The notes under the pieces: model-generated | Databases searched by the model: none | Seen by the model: only the letters and a program-made list of their open reading frames with translations | Told to the model about the DNA's origin: nothing | Made by a program: the position numbers and the translations under genes | Source: Lobosporangium transversale | Taxonomy: Eukaryota > Mortierellomycota > Mortierellomycetes > Mortierellales > Mortierellaceae | Direction of reading: 5' to 3' | Assembly: GCF_002105155.1 (NCBI RefSeq) | Contig: NW_019029036.1 | Location: 186,001 to 250,000 of the forward strand | DNA: 64,000 nt | Shown: positions 10,582 to 22,013 of the stretch, piece by piece | How the letters are laid out: each line of letters starts with the position of its first letter | Numbering within the stretch: the stretch's first letter is position 1

Positions 10582-12285
10582 TTAGTAATACCTGTACTTC
10601 CAACCATCTGAGTTATTTTGCGCGCTGATTTTGTGGGAATTAAATAATTCGGCCGCTAATTGGTGTGTGCTTAGTTTGTTCGCAGGATATACCTCGTTGA
10701 TTAAAGTGTATCTTAAGTACCTTATTCTTGGCCAATTGTTTACAATCCATGTCGCTTCCTCATATTGAATACGATGCCCAACATAATTGAATTCTACTGA
10801 ATATAGCCACTTCAAGTTGACCAGTTCATCCAGACCCGCTCTTAACCTCAAATCCAGCGTTCGAATAGCAATCAGAGACCCTCGGCCTGCCAAAGCAAGC
10901 TCACGCAGTCGAGTTAACTTGCCTAGCCGCCTAAACACAATACGCTGCTTCTCCATACCCTCCGCAGTCTCTTGGTCAACGTCAGCTTCAAGGTCGATGA
11001 TCAATCTGACAAGGTCAGTACTGACCCATTCTGCTCCATTGACGATTTCTGTCACTGTGATTTTAGGTCCCCACAGACTCTTTAGACGTGGACAATTGGA
11101 TAGGATTGCTTGGACAATGCCATCGGTCCTTTCAGTTTGTCTTTTGAATAAGAGCTCCTCAATTGTATCGCATAGCCGCCGATCCCTCCTTTTTCGTACT
11201 AAGACCCCACTATCCAGACTTTCTCCCTCGTACGCTAATAACTCTTGAAGAGAAAATGGACCGAACTCACAATCTGGGATATCTAGCCGCCTTAGTCCAG
11301 CCATCCGTCTGAGAAGTGCCGCCATATCCTCGTCATCTATTTTCATATCAAGGCGTAGACTGGACAGATTGGTGAAAGTGTAGGAATGATGGAGGAATGT
11401 TGCTCTAAAGAATTCGGGGGGTTCTTTTTTAATATAGGGGGTACCAATATCCAATGATCGCAACCCTGGACATCTCCTAGTCAGCACACCAAGGCAATAA
11501 GGCGATGAATGTGGTGGGGAGATGCCTATTGTGACAGCTACAAAGTGTAGCGTGATAATATTTGGAAATATCAATTCGTCCGTGCCGTTCAAGAAGTTGG
11601 AAGGTAGCTGAAAGATGAACACCTCGCGCATGTTCAAGTATTTAATTTTCTTGCAGACTTGAAAAAATAAATCAATCTCATCCTTGCTTATATTTGTTCC
11701 ACAAATGGTCAAGTCCTCAAGATGGGCAAATTCCAATAATTCTCTCCATGTCTCTCGTAAACTCTGACAATTAAATGAGAGCTTGGTAACTGTGTGGGCC
11801 CTGATAAGATTGATAAGATCATTTGGCACAGGACGGCTTGGATATAGATTAACACTGATGTGTTTGAGGCGACTACAACCCCGCAACGACATGTACCCCT
11901 TTGGGAACTTGAACTCAATCACGAGCTCCTCAATATATCTCCCGTGTTTCTTCAGTGCTTGTTCAGTTGGGCGTCTGTAATGAGGTCTGACATGGATCCT
12001 TTTCCAGAGGGATTCGATAAGAGCATTGTGGAAAGACTTGGAGATGCGAAGACATTTAGCGATGTCACTTTTATCGAGAAAATCACCAACACACGAAATG
12101 ATTTCTGGAAGGTCCAGGGGATTCAATTTAGAGTAATGAGGAGAGATGATGGAACAAGTATAATTGCGATCAGGCACATTTTGGGAAGTTGACGACTGCA
12201 TTTTGGAAATTTTTTCATCTTGCGAAGGAACGGCCACCGGTACACTGCGCTTTAAAATAAACTGAAATACACCTCTGATACCCAT
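10582..12285 (-). CDS. F-box/leucine-rich-repeat protein (intact, 567 aa)
   Basis: A single uninterrupted frame. An F-box motif lies at about residues 53-100 (LNPLDLPEIISCVGDFLDKSDI, then LRISKSFHNALIESLWKRI), followed by degenerate leucine-rich repeats to about residue 400. A family-specific C-terminal block follows (RRLCDTIEELL, GIVQAILSNCPRLKSLWGPK, IRTLDLRLRAGLDELVNLK, EATWIVNNWPRIRYLR). F-box proteins bind Skp1 and bring substrates to an SCF ubiquitin ligase; here the LRR part would be the substrate reader (family knowledge). The first 50 residues precede the F-box and are absent from the paralogues, so translation may start later, for example at the Met near residue 29. The substrate is unknown. 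Confidence 0.88.
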   Translation of the reverse strand: MGIRGVFQFILKRSVPVAVPSQDEKISKMQSSTSQNVPDRNYTCSIISPHYSKLNPLDLPEIISCVGDFLDKSDIAKCLRISKSFHNALIESLWKRIHVRPHYRRPTEQALKKHGRYIEELVIEFKFPKGYMSLRGCSRLKHISVNLYPSRPVPNDLINLIRAHTVTKLSFNCQSLRETWRELLEFAHLEDLTICGTNISKDEIDLFFQVCKKIKYLNMREVFIFQLPSNFLNGTDELIFPNIITLHFVAVTIGISPPHSSPYCLGVLTRRCPGLRSLDIGTPYIKKEPPEFFRATFLHHSYTFTNLSSLRLDMKIDDEDMAALLRRMAGLRRLDIPDCEFGPFSLQELLAYEGESLDSGVLVRKRRDRRLCDTIEELLFKRQTERTDGIVQAILSNCPRLKSLWGPKITVTEIVNGAEWVSTDLVRLIIDLEADVDQETAEGMEKQRIVFRRLGKLTRLRELALAGRGSLIAIRTLDLRLRAGLDELVNLKWLYSVEFNYVGHRIQYEEATWIVNNWPRIRYLRYTLINEVYPANKLSTHQLAAELFNSHKISAQNNSDGWKYRYY

Positions 12286-12299
12286 GATATGAAAGGGTA

Positions 12300-14400
12300 T
12301 ATATAAGATCCGACCTGATCACCAACCGCGTGTCCTTTTATACACCTGAATGCGGCTTTGAGCTCGTTTGAAGGCTATGAATAATAAATCCAGGTATCCA
12401 GGTTTAAAATACAACACGCAACAACAGGACTGCGGGTCGGTCTAGCAATGTTATAAACGTAAATAAAAAGTTACGATGTAATAAAGCGGAGGTTCAATAG
12501 GACAAAGAGAAGGGATCTTTAATATTACGGCGGACGAGCTTTTATATTATGGTCGTCTTTACCACGTGAGTGGATTCTAAGTCATCGCATTCGTTATGTT
12601 TGTCTATACGAATGCCTCCTAGCCCCGAGCCTGAATCTCTGGTAGAATAACTACTTTACTAATGGCAATGGTATGATTGCAGCACTAAGAAAAAAACAAA
12701 AACAAAAGTAGCATCCATAACTCAAGGGGAACAAATGTGGGCGCAAAGGACAACAGTAAATAGTAGCACTGTCTTCAGTATTTAGCAAGAAAAAACAACA
12801 AACTGTGTTTTGAGAGAAATGCTGTTTAGAATCCAATTGGAGTGAGGTTGTCTGCATTTGGCTCGAATGCTTCTTCAAAATATAACACAGAGCAATGGTA
12901 TATACATACATTACCACATCACCATCTGGTTTAGAGGGCGTGTGTTTCGGGGGTCTCTCGAAGGATATCTACTTTACTAATAATAATAGCAATTTTGTGG
13001 TTACGACAATTGAGCTTTTTGGGAAGTTTGTCGATCTCGAGATTGTAAAGAGATGCTGTAGAGAAGTAATGGTATTCTATCTTTCTCAACAATAATTCAG
13101 CCTTACTTGTACCAAATCCTACTTTGTTTAAGAGACTTTATTTGTCTCAAGGCGATTAAAATCAATGGGCTTGACATTCAATCTTTAAAATCGAGAAGAA
13201 AATAGAGGCGACTGTTGGCCATAAACCGATGTTTTCACTAGTACGCTATGCTAGTCAAGATGAAAAGCATATCCCGCATATCATAAAAAGAAAGAAAGAA
13301 GATATCCGTCTTATTCCTAGGTAAAATAAAGACGTGCTGTATACCCGATAGATTGTAAGGTAGAACAGTGTGCTATTAGAGACTTATTGACCAAGATGGT
13401 AGTCAAGAATGGGACAAGTGACATATCTTTGAGAATTATGAACACTTAACTCTGTTTGCCTTATCAGACTTTAGTACAGGACTGCATTTTAACTCAATAT
13501 CGCTAAAATTTCAACTACACGAAAAGTCCCACAGTAGTTCCATGCTTATTTTATTTAGAATAACAAGTCACGTATCAACCCTAAATACATAAATCAATGT
13601 GCAAGGAGGATACTTTTTCTCTTCGGCTGTCCTCTTGCTGTCCTCTTGCTGTCCTCTTGCTGTCCTCTTGCTGTCCTCTTGCTGTCCTCTTGCTGTCCTC
13701 TTGCTGTCCCTTTGCTCCTGTAGCTTTGGGCCAGCTTTTTGCCAGCTTTTTGCCAGCTTTTTGCCAGCTTTTTGCCAGCTTTTGGCCAGCTTTTGGCCAG
13801 CTTTTGGCCAGCCCTTTTCCAAAAAGACAAAAAAAACTTCGATGAAAATGAACTGCCATCGATCGGGGCTCTCAATAAATGTAACGAGAGTAACAATAAC
13901 ACAGATCCTAGCCATCATCGATTGCCAAATTCAGCAGCGCTAGGTAGTGTGATTCTTGTTGTCATTGCTTAATTAATGTCAATCAAGAAACTTTACATTT
14001 CTATTTTTCGCTTCATGGAAGAGCGTATTGAGGACGCCTCTTTCTCTCAACTTACACATCTAACGCTTCAGATTATTCTGTGACATGAGTGAGCTTGGCG
14101 CACCACTTTCCCCTACTCCCACCTTCGTTCCCCTACTTTTTCTTTGCCCTGTCTCTCCGTGGCGCGATGGCTTCTACTCCACAATGTCGGGTCTGGAGAA
14201 CATTAAACAAAACAATGAACAATGCAACCAATTGCATGACTGTTGAAGTAGTCAACTAAGTAATCAACAATATGTTTAGATGTATCGCCCTCCTTGTTAC
14301 CATCAAATAAATCGATATTGTGCTCATCAGTTTGTTCATCTGTGTGCAAAAAGCATATTTAATACAAGTATTTTTTTTCTATACTAATATACAATGGACA
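12300..14400. other. 2.1 kb without a recognisable gene
   Basis: I see no gene in this stretch. The only structured part is a pair of 11-base minisatellites at 13626-13815, listed separately. The 14100-14200 stretch is pyrimidine-rich and shows no frame of interest. Confidence 0.5.
13626..13815. repeat. two adjacent 11-base minisatellites
   Basis: From about 13626 to 13705 the unit TGTCCTCTTGC is repeated head to tail about seven times with almost no variation. After a 25-base linker a second array with unit CAGCTTTTTGC or CAGCTTTTGGC runs from about 13735 to 13815. The units differ in sequence but have the same length. Long reading frames in several frames are a by-product of the repeat. 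Confidence 0.9.
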
Positions 14401-14407
14401 AACCGGT

Positions 14408-16314
14408 TTAAAGACTGGGTGATTTGCCACCATAAGTGCTTGAGAACTTATTCAAATGGATATTAAACCACCGGAACGAACCGCCATGATAAACACGGCC
14501 CCAACCGTCTTCATTAAACTCAACATTTGGGAAGCTGTGGGAATTATCAGATGCTGCGGCCAGGAACGACTCTGTCAAGTTTGTTACCGATGGCTTTACA
14601 AGTCCATCGAGAAGTCGGATCTTTTTACCACTTGGAGGGGTATAAAAAACATCGTTGATCCAGTTTCTCCTCGAGTGGCTCTCGATATTTCCGGATGGTT
14701 GAGTAAGAACATCCTCGATTGTCTCCACTCTTGACAGTGTGCTCCTGACCTGGTTTCCCCCTTCATTAAGCCTGTTTCTTAACCAGAGAAGCGCGTTCAA
14801 GGTAGGCTTGAGTTTATCTAAAGAGCTGGGGGTGGCTGGGAATTGCAGAGAAGCCTCAAACACTGCGACATAGAGAGTGGGTGCTACGAGGTGAAGTGAA
14901 TAAATAGCACCTGACAGACCGCCAATCTGTATTGCAAATGCTGTTGTATTCTTCAGAAAATGGTCGTCATCCGCAACTATGCCCGCTAGCATATTCGTGA
15001 TCGATTTTGCTTCACGAAGTAGCTTTGCGCCATCGAAGCAGATCTTACTTCTGCCCGTGTTCTTTGCGATCTCAATAGATGCAAGATCGTACTCTTTTCC
15101 ATTGTGGTCCAACAGGATGCGGCAGTCGATCTTGAAGGCGATGGCCGTGTCATCATTGTATATCCTACGTTTTTCCTCATTGGATTGGATCATGGTAGTC
15201 TCTCCGCCCTTATTGCGGATCTTCGCAGCCGAACCAGCAAAGAGCCTTGAAAATAGAGGCTTCCAAATATCCGCAAGATAATCCAATTCTGAAATGTCCT
15301 GATTCTTTTTTGCTGTCGATGATGGTGTAAAGAGATGCTCATTGAATAAATGCGTTTCAATGATGTGTTGAAGAACATTCAGGTCCCTTGTCATCTCATC
15401 TGTGCTGCAAAGAATCTGACGCAGAATGTAGGACCTTGCACCTGAAAGTTGACTCCTGAGGCAATATCTTTATGTTAGCATTCTGTGCACTAGTTTCGCA
15501 TTACATTTTTTTTTTTTTTTTTTATTTTCTTTGCTTACTTTACAAGGCTCCTTTGCATAAGCTCTAGATGCATATCGAGCTCCTCAGAGACGAAAGAGGT
15601 ATTTGAGTCATACTGCTTCAGATGCTTAAAACGTTCCATTATTTCATTCTGCTCTTCTTCCTTAAACAATGATTTTAATTGACCCTTTACTGAACGGTCT
15701 GTGAGGTCAAGGATTGACGACAATCCCAATGTCAAAATCCTGCGTTGGTCCGAAGAAATGTCTCCAGATAGAGGTATCAGTTCAATAGCAGCCTTCTTAA
15801 TAATGTGGCCTACTGTCTTGTCTCCATTTCTTAAATAAATTTGATCAACATTCCAATTGTCCTGATCAATTACATCTTCCACTGCGGTTGAACATGAGGC
15901 CTTTCGTTTCTGAAGGGTTGAATCCCGCATAGAGTATCCAGTATTAGGACTTGGGTCATTGGTGTCTGCTTGCTTCTTCTGCCTTAAGAACAACCTCTCG
16001 CAGGACCGGATAAATGACGGTTCCTACAGATTAACATTGGCTTAAACATTAGTTTGGAGTATTTAGGATTTTGATATAAAGAAAAGTAATGAACCAATCC
16101 AACATGCCTCAAAAATCGCCAAGTATTGCTGAACGCGTGTGTAAGAAGGCAATGTTTCAGGAATCTCATTTACGCCAGTCTTCAGCATCGAAAGGAGCTC
16201 TATAGAATCCTTTGGATGGAAGCGATCTTTAAATTCCCCAATTATGTCTTTTGGGTGGATGGCGGTGTTTAAATTTAGGAACAATGCTTGGTTTGAAAGC
16301 TGAGGTTGGGTCAT
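14408..16314 (-). CDS. unrecognised three-exon gene, possibly restriction-endonuclease-like
   Basis: Minus-strand exons: 3 is 15455-14408, 2 is 16023-15539, and 1 runs from the ATG at 16314 to about 16110. The exon 2/3 junction is clean (AA|GTAAGC ... CTCAG|G) and in frame. The exon 1/2 junction is unresolved: the obvious donor GTTGGA is out of phase, leaving a GC donor (GCATGT) or a frameshift. The third exon contains ELDYLADIWKPLFSRLF, FKIDCRILLDHNGKEYDLAS, then IEIAKN and GAKLLREAKSITNML. This D...E...K layout is known to me from uncharacterised Mucoromycota proteins and is compatible with a PD-(D/E)xK nuclease fold, but that is inference. Its last 90 codons are duplicated at 55905-56270. 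The divergent neighbour at 16532 is a DUF6589 pseudogene. Confidence 0.6.
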
Positions 16315-16531
16315 TGAAATAAATTGTTATTTGAAAATTGATGGTTTTAATATAATGTTAAATGAGAAAGGTAGTTTAATAATGTTGTCTCGTCGCCAGC
16401 TTTTGTGCATTGCGCTAGGCGCGAAGCTAAAGCTGGTAGTAGTATCTTTTTATTGTGACTATTATTTAGGCGACGCAACAGACAATTTTCCTAAAACCAT
16501 CTCTGCCAATTGATTCACCATCGCCGACCTC

Positions 16532-18785
16532 ATGAAACAACATAGACTGTCTCTCAAGGCCTTTTTGAATGCTTGCTTCCCCTCGCAGAGCAAATATATT
16601 CAGGGTATTGTTCAAAGCTACTATAGAGACAATGGGCCTGCTGAAGCTATCGATCTCTGGCAAAAACAAATAATCCGTCCAAATCACCGAGAGAGAACCG
16701 TTCCTGCCGCTGTCAATTTTGCACTCGAGCATATCAAAGATGAACTGGAACGAACCTCTCAAGACAAAGCCTTGCACTTTCCAGTGAATGGTATCACACA
16801 GGAAAAGATCAAAGGGTACGAGCTCGAGTTCGTTAGTGAAGTTTTCAAGGATAAAGCTCCTGTTTTTCACCGGTTCCTGACAGGTATTGCCTATACAAAC
16901 AGTAGTTGTTCAAAGGACCCGTCGATAGCTGTACCTGTGATTGCCAGTGTATTTGCATTTCTATGTAACTGTAGATGTAACTATCTTCAGTTAATGCTAG
17001 GACTGTATCTGTTCAGTAAGGGGGTTCCACGGTAAGTCATTACACTTTTAGCGTGCGCAGGATTGTCGGTCTTCCATCAGTCCCTCATCAGAGGCATGGA
17101 GCCAACATCAGAAGACGCCCTTAGGTATGTCCAGGCCAAGACAAAGGATGGTCCCTTTCTAATTGTCTACGACAATATAAATATGGCTCACCACAAGCAC
17201 AACCAAAGGCTCGACAACCGGGACTCGTTTGAGAGCGGGACTGCAGCAACACTCATTGCCACAGGCGTAGCTGCAGAAGGAGAGGGACGCACTGAACCTG
17301 CTCACTGTCTCCAGTTTGAACATTTAATGCCTACGCTAGCAAACGAAAAGCACCTTCGAAAGACAATGCGGTCCCACCTAGTCAGTGTTCTGCAGAGAAG
17401 CTTTAAGAGCTATAAAGAGGTGTCGATACCTGTTCCATCGAAGTTGCTACTTCCAGTCAAAAAAACGGAGGTTTTTCCATTGCCATCAATGCACATCAAC
17501 CAGGCCACGATTGACGGAAACAAGGATGTCCTAGAAACTGTTATGGGACACACCCTTAATATACCCAGCGAGTGGTTTGACGGAAAGAGGATATTAATTG
17601 CTGGCGACCAGCTTACAGCTTACAGTGAGCAGGATTCGTTCATTAAAAAGGCAGCGTTGCGACGACGTTTCAACCTACCATAGGTTGGAGTGGGCGGTCC
17701 CTATCATACAGCTTTTTCATCTGCAAATGGTACTTTCTTCAACAATCTTACGTACCCACTATGGTGACATAGGAATCCCTGGATCATTAGCATACTATGC
17801 AGCAAAGCTAAGGCGAAAGCGTGTCGCTCTTGATCGGTTTGATTTTCATGCAGTAAATGAGCTTCTCCTTCACACATTCGGTGCAATGGCAATTCGCGTA
17901 TGGGAGCTTGTCCAGGAATGTGAAGACTTAGATGAGGGCTCTATGTTTCTTCTTGTAGATGTGCTGCGAGAGCTAAGTGAGTAGGGTGTGAACAAGATTC
18001 TGGACAGGTTCTTAGATATGGCCAACCGACCCCAGCTCAACGGAATTGTGTCTGATAAAACTGCTCTATTTATAAGAGATATGTTAATCTACATAGAGTT
18101 TTCATCTGCCATCAAGGCCGAGGACATTGGACGCATTAAGGAGTCTCTGGTGTTGATTACTGCCATTTGCCAAGCTGGAGGAACAAAGAATTATGCATAC
18201 GAGCTCCTGCATCTTCATTGTGGCTTCACATACTCCTGGACCGAACAGACAAGCCATGCTGTCATGTCTTCTTGGCCAGTGAACACTACAGGTCAGGAAA
18301 ATCGCTGGATACCTACAGATCTTTTCCAAGAGCACAATAATCTGCTTATCAAAAAGATACGAAAGGCAAAGAGATCAACCTGGACCAAGAAACATGGATC
18401 AATGACTACTAGCATCCATTCGCTCGGGCGAATGGAAGACCAGATGGAGACTTCGTTTGGCGTCCCCTACTCAGGCACCAAACACGCTACGAAGAAAGCG
18501 GACCATGATATCAGCGAAATACTCGTATCCCTCAGAGCCAACGATATCCTTGGCCCCTATGATAAAGATCAGCCTCTGGAATACCATTCGCAAATTGCCA
18601 GTACACGTCCCGTAACAAACCTCGTCAGTGAAGGCTATAGGAAGATGTAAGGAACAAAACGTCTTCAATCGTTTATTGACGCGCGAATCCGTTCACATGG
18701 GGGCTCGCACGGAAATGTAGAGATAGCTGAGGCGATGGAGATTGACGAGGACGATGTTGGGGATGGGATATGGAGGAGTATTTGA
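16532..18785 (+). pseudogene. DUF6589-type gene broken by a 7-base duplication and three stops
   Basis: The reading frame gives a protein of about 750 residues if the breaks are ignored. It contains hallmarks I associate with DUF6589, a fungal family often found near transposons. These are LGLYLFSKGVPR followed by a GLSVFHQS-type helix, LIVYDNINMAHHKHNQRLDN, LIAGDQLT, RIRSLKRQR, then HRLEWAVPIIQLFHLQM and THYGD. Breaks: in-frame TAA at 17033-17035, a frameshift caused by the tandem duplication CTTACAG at 17612-17618 and 17619-17625, TAG at 17982-17984 and TAA at 18648-18650; the frame finally ends with TGA at 18783. No intron is needed. Most of the sequence is otherwise well conserved, so the inactivation looks recent. 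An alternative for the first stop, a 29-base intron, is too short to be credible. Confidence 0.78.
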
Positions 18786-19068
18786 TTATGCGTGTAACTC
18801 TTTTATTTTATAATTACAAGAATGTCCATCAAGCAACAAGCTTTTTTACATTTTCTTTTCGCAACCCAATAAAAAATTCTCACTACTGAAATGGAAACGG
18901 TTCATTTTTGGTTTGACTGGATTCTTACTAGTCGGACTAGAGCCATGTAAAACAGCCTGTCATATATCATTCGGGCTGGCAAGACTTTTTGATGGTATAT
19001 CCTGCCTGTCGCAAATACAAATTTTTCTCAGGCACATTCAGGCAGGCACAACCCCTCCACACACAGAC

Positions 19069-19119
<51 letters not shown>

Positions 19120-19369
19120 ATACGTGCTTATCTTGGCCTTCATCCCTGTCTCTCCTCTCTCTCCTCCTCCTCCTCCTCTCCCTCTCTTTCTCTTTTCTTC
19201 TTTATTCCCCTCATCTTAGGCTCCTCCCATCATTATTTTCTTTATCATCCATTAGCCAACGGCTTCCGGGGGTCAAATATTCAACTTTTTCACTCTCCAA
19301 TCATATCTCATCTGAAATCTATCCTACCCCTTATTCACGATTTAGTTCCTCTATCAGAGTACATTGACT
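18786..19369. other. intergenic, T-run followed by A-run
   Basis: No gene is seen. At 19073-19121 a run of about 26 T is followed directly by about 21 A, which can fold into a perfect hairpin. A pyrimidine-rich stretch (CTCTCC/CTCCTC) follows at 19145-19220. Confidence 0.6.
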
Positions 19370-21583
19370 TTATTGATTCACAATTCTACTTTCATTTGGG
19401 TTGTCCGCCTGGCTTGCCTTCTTCCTGCATCTCCGGAGCTCATCTTGCAGATCAACCGCCAAAACATATTGCTTGATATTTTTTAATTTGTTTGTCGGTT
19501 TAGGATCCACACGATCTGCTCCAGTTCTGTAAGCTTGCTCCTTGAACTCCTCGACCATGTCTTGCGGAACAACAAAAATAAATGCAACCTCCTTAGAGGA
19601 GTGAATCCACTTATTTTTTCGCATACTTTTCAAAAGCACTTTGAAGGGTTTGCTTTTGATGCCATGATCCTTGCTCGTCGTAACTTGAAGGAGATAGTTC
19701 GGGGTAATTAACATATCCACATAAGCAAATGTTTTGCTATTTGGGATCCATAGCGATCCTTGCATCTTGTCCTTGTAACATTCAAGAGTATTGAACCATT
19801 TAACGTCCGGGCTAGCTTTGATATCGATAGTTATTTCAGTATTGTCATCAAGGTTCTTGGCCTGGAAGCACCGGTTGCCTATCCGTAGTATGCACCGCAT
19901 ATAAAGCTCGAACATTGCTCCTCTATCTACACCAACTTTACTATTGGCGAGCCGATTCAATATTTCATTCCAAGTATTGTCGTCCGCTGCATCATACACC
20001 TTTTCCATGATATAATTTGAAGCCCATACTAATTGAAATCCTTCATGATCTTCTGTCGGATAACGGTGAAGAAGATGGCTGCTGTAACATAGTGAGTCCT
20101 TAGCCTGTTCAAAGTGTTGAAGTATCTTCATTGGATCCTGGAGGTTGTCAAGGGCTTGCTGAATGCGGCCAAGTGCACGCTTTTCTGCTTTTGCTCTCAC
20201 TTTTTCTTTACAACGATCCTCTGCGGAGTATTTGCGCAGTTCTTCCTGCGGCGCCTCGAGGACATACCTTGGCACTCCACCAATCAAATCATACAGGTGT
20301 TCCATAAAACCGTCAGGGACCTTTTGAAAGGCTTCAACCTTGCTTCTGCATTATTTTAACTCATCTAGCTCCCACGGAGCCATGTAGTGTTTCCATGGGA
20401 CTCTCTTCTCAATTTCTTTATACAGGAAAGCTTTTGGTGACACTGAAAAGATAGTCCTGACGAGCAAGAGCTCTGGTTTTGGTGAGCTGTCGACTAGGAA
20501 CCAAGTGCTGGGTAGATTCAGGAAGGGCATGAAGTCCTCTATGTCCCCATATCGAATAACAGATAGTCCACCGAAAGCATAACACATTGAATCCTTTTGC
20601 TGGATGATGATAGTAGGTGGGTCCTCCTCATTATAACGGCAAGCAACCGGATGGCGAAGTATACGAGAAAGGATGATTTTTCTATACCGGCTGTCCCTGT
20701 GACAACAATTTTGGTTGCAGGCTCTCTATTATCTCCATTTATATAAAAACTCTTGACGATTGTGTCGTAGAGTTCTTTGAAAGCTGATCTTACGTACAGA
20801 TCTCGGACCATGAGCACAGGAATTTTTATCCCCAAAGGGCTGGATATCATGTCGATTTCTTGAAATGATGCGTTTTCGAGGGAAGTGGCCGTTTGGGATA
20901 TTGAATAGTACAGGTCCGCGTTAGCTCAACTCACCCTGACGCCAATATTATCAAGCACTGAAACCAGTTCTTTACTCGTAAGGACGGAGAGATTAGGATC
21001 GCCATTTATTATAGCCTTTTGGGCAAGTCCTGCTGCACTAATTGCCTTCATTAGGTTGTCCTCGTCTAGCTTGGTCCTTTTGGAGGAGCTCCTATCACCC
21101 TCGTTATTCTCTAGCTGATCTCGATCTCTTTTCGAAACTTTGATAAAATTTAAACAAATGGAATAGATTAGAAAGTAGTTTTGAAGCCTTAAATCGAAAC
21201 CATCAGTCCAACAAGAACTAAAGACATACCCCGCTTCGGTACTTCAACAATAATGTAAATGAAATTATCTGCTGCCCCGTCAGGAAAGTAAGTATGGAGT
21301 TTTCAAATTCGTTGTCAAGGACCTTGAGTGACCCTTTGGACAACTTGCGTATTCCCTCCTTTGTTGCACCACCAGAGATGAGTTTAAGAGTGAGCAGATT
21401 AGCGGCGACATGATCGAGGCCCGGCTTTTTTGCTTTAATGGCATCCTTTAAGTCGTCAATAGTTTGGTCGGAATTAATGTTCACTGAGAATGCCGGTTCT
21501 CCTTCCACAATGCAGAAAAGTTTCAGTTTAGTTGGCTCGGAAGACTTGATGTTGTCTGTGGTTGATTTAGAGATTCGCGACAT
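19370..21583 (-). pseudogene. Crinkler (CRN)-type gene with RHS-like NTPase and nuclease domain, broken
   Basis: Minus strand. The first piece (21583-21230) has the ubiquitin-like Crinkler header domain (LKLFCIVEGEPAFSVNINSD, then IDDLKDAIKAKKP). A linker follows (VSKRDRDQLENNEGDRSSSK). Then comes a P-loop NTPase region (ASFQEIDMISSPLGIKIPVL, VVTGTAGIEKSSFLVYFAIRLL). The last piece is a restriction-endonuclease-like domain (GAMFELYMRCIL, YVDMLITPNYLLQVTTSKDHG). This is the CRN-RHS effector layout described for oomycetes and Mucoromycota. Breaks: TGA at 20926-20928, a frameshift near 20631-20640 and TAA at 20351-20353. The exon 1 donor (GTATGT near 21233) does not join the linker in phase at the nearest acceptor. 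The Walker A motif reads GIEKS instead of GIGKS, which would damage nucleotide binding. Confidence 0.8.
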
Positions 21584-21589
21584 TGAAGA

Positions 21590-22013
21590 TTTGTGTGCCA
21601 GACTTGAAGAATTTCTGGTTGATTTATTCTCTCGTGCCAGACGTGTAGAATTCTTTGATTTATTTTCTTGTGCCAGACGTGTAGAGGTGTTGCAAGGTTA
21701 CAAGGTTACAAGGGAGTATAAGTGCTGAGAGCCAAAATGTTGTTGATCTCATACTTTATTTGTTTCTGTGGAGAAAATGTTACGTTCAGAACTGTACCTG
21801 ATATGCTTTTAAAATATGTATCTCTTCCTTTCCATTTTTCCTCAAATACATTAAAATACATTTGTAAAGACACACTATATGAGAGAACCTGCTACGATAG
21901 ATGCTAAAGACAGTGCACCCTAAATCATGGTCTCTTCGGAATGCAGCTTGTATTCATAAAGGAAAACTGCAAGCATGCATGTTCACCGATTCTTGCCGCC
22001 ACCAAGACTACTA
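21590..22013. other. intergenic with short duplicated motif
   Basis: Upstream of the Crinkler gene the words TTGATTTATT(C/T)TCTYGTGCCAG and GACGTGTAGA recur about 50 bases apart (21618-21690). No gene is seen. Confidence 0.5.

Noticed and set aside
13568..13943. Several overlapping frames of 80-116 codons
   Set aside because: They are translations of the 11-base minisatellites in different frames.
17036..17064. A 29-base intron to remove the TAA at 17033 in the DUF6589 gene
   Set aside because: It is too short for a spliceosomal intron, and the sequence on both sides is in one frame and fits the family without splicing.
16532..18785. TAA/TAG read as Gln (altered genetic code)
   Set aside because: The conserved genes (xanthine dehydrogenase, racemase, Ada1) use TAA and TGA as normal ends, have no in-frame stops, and the broken genes also carry frameshifts.
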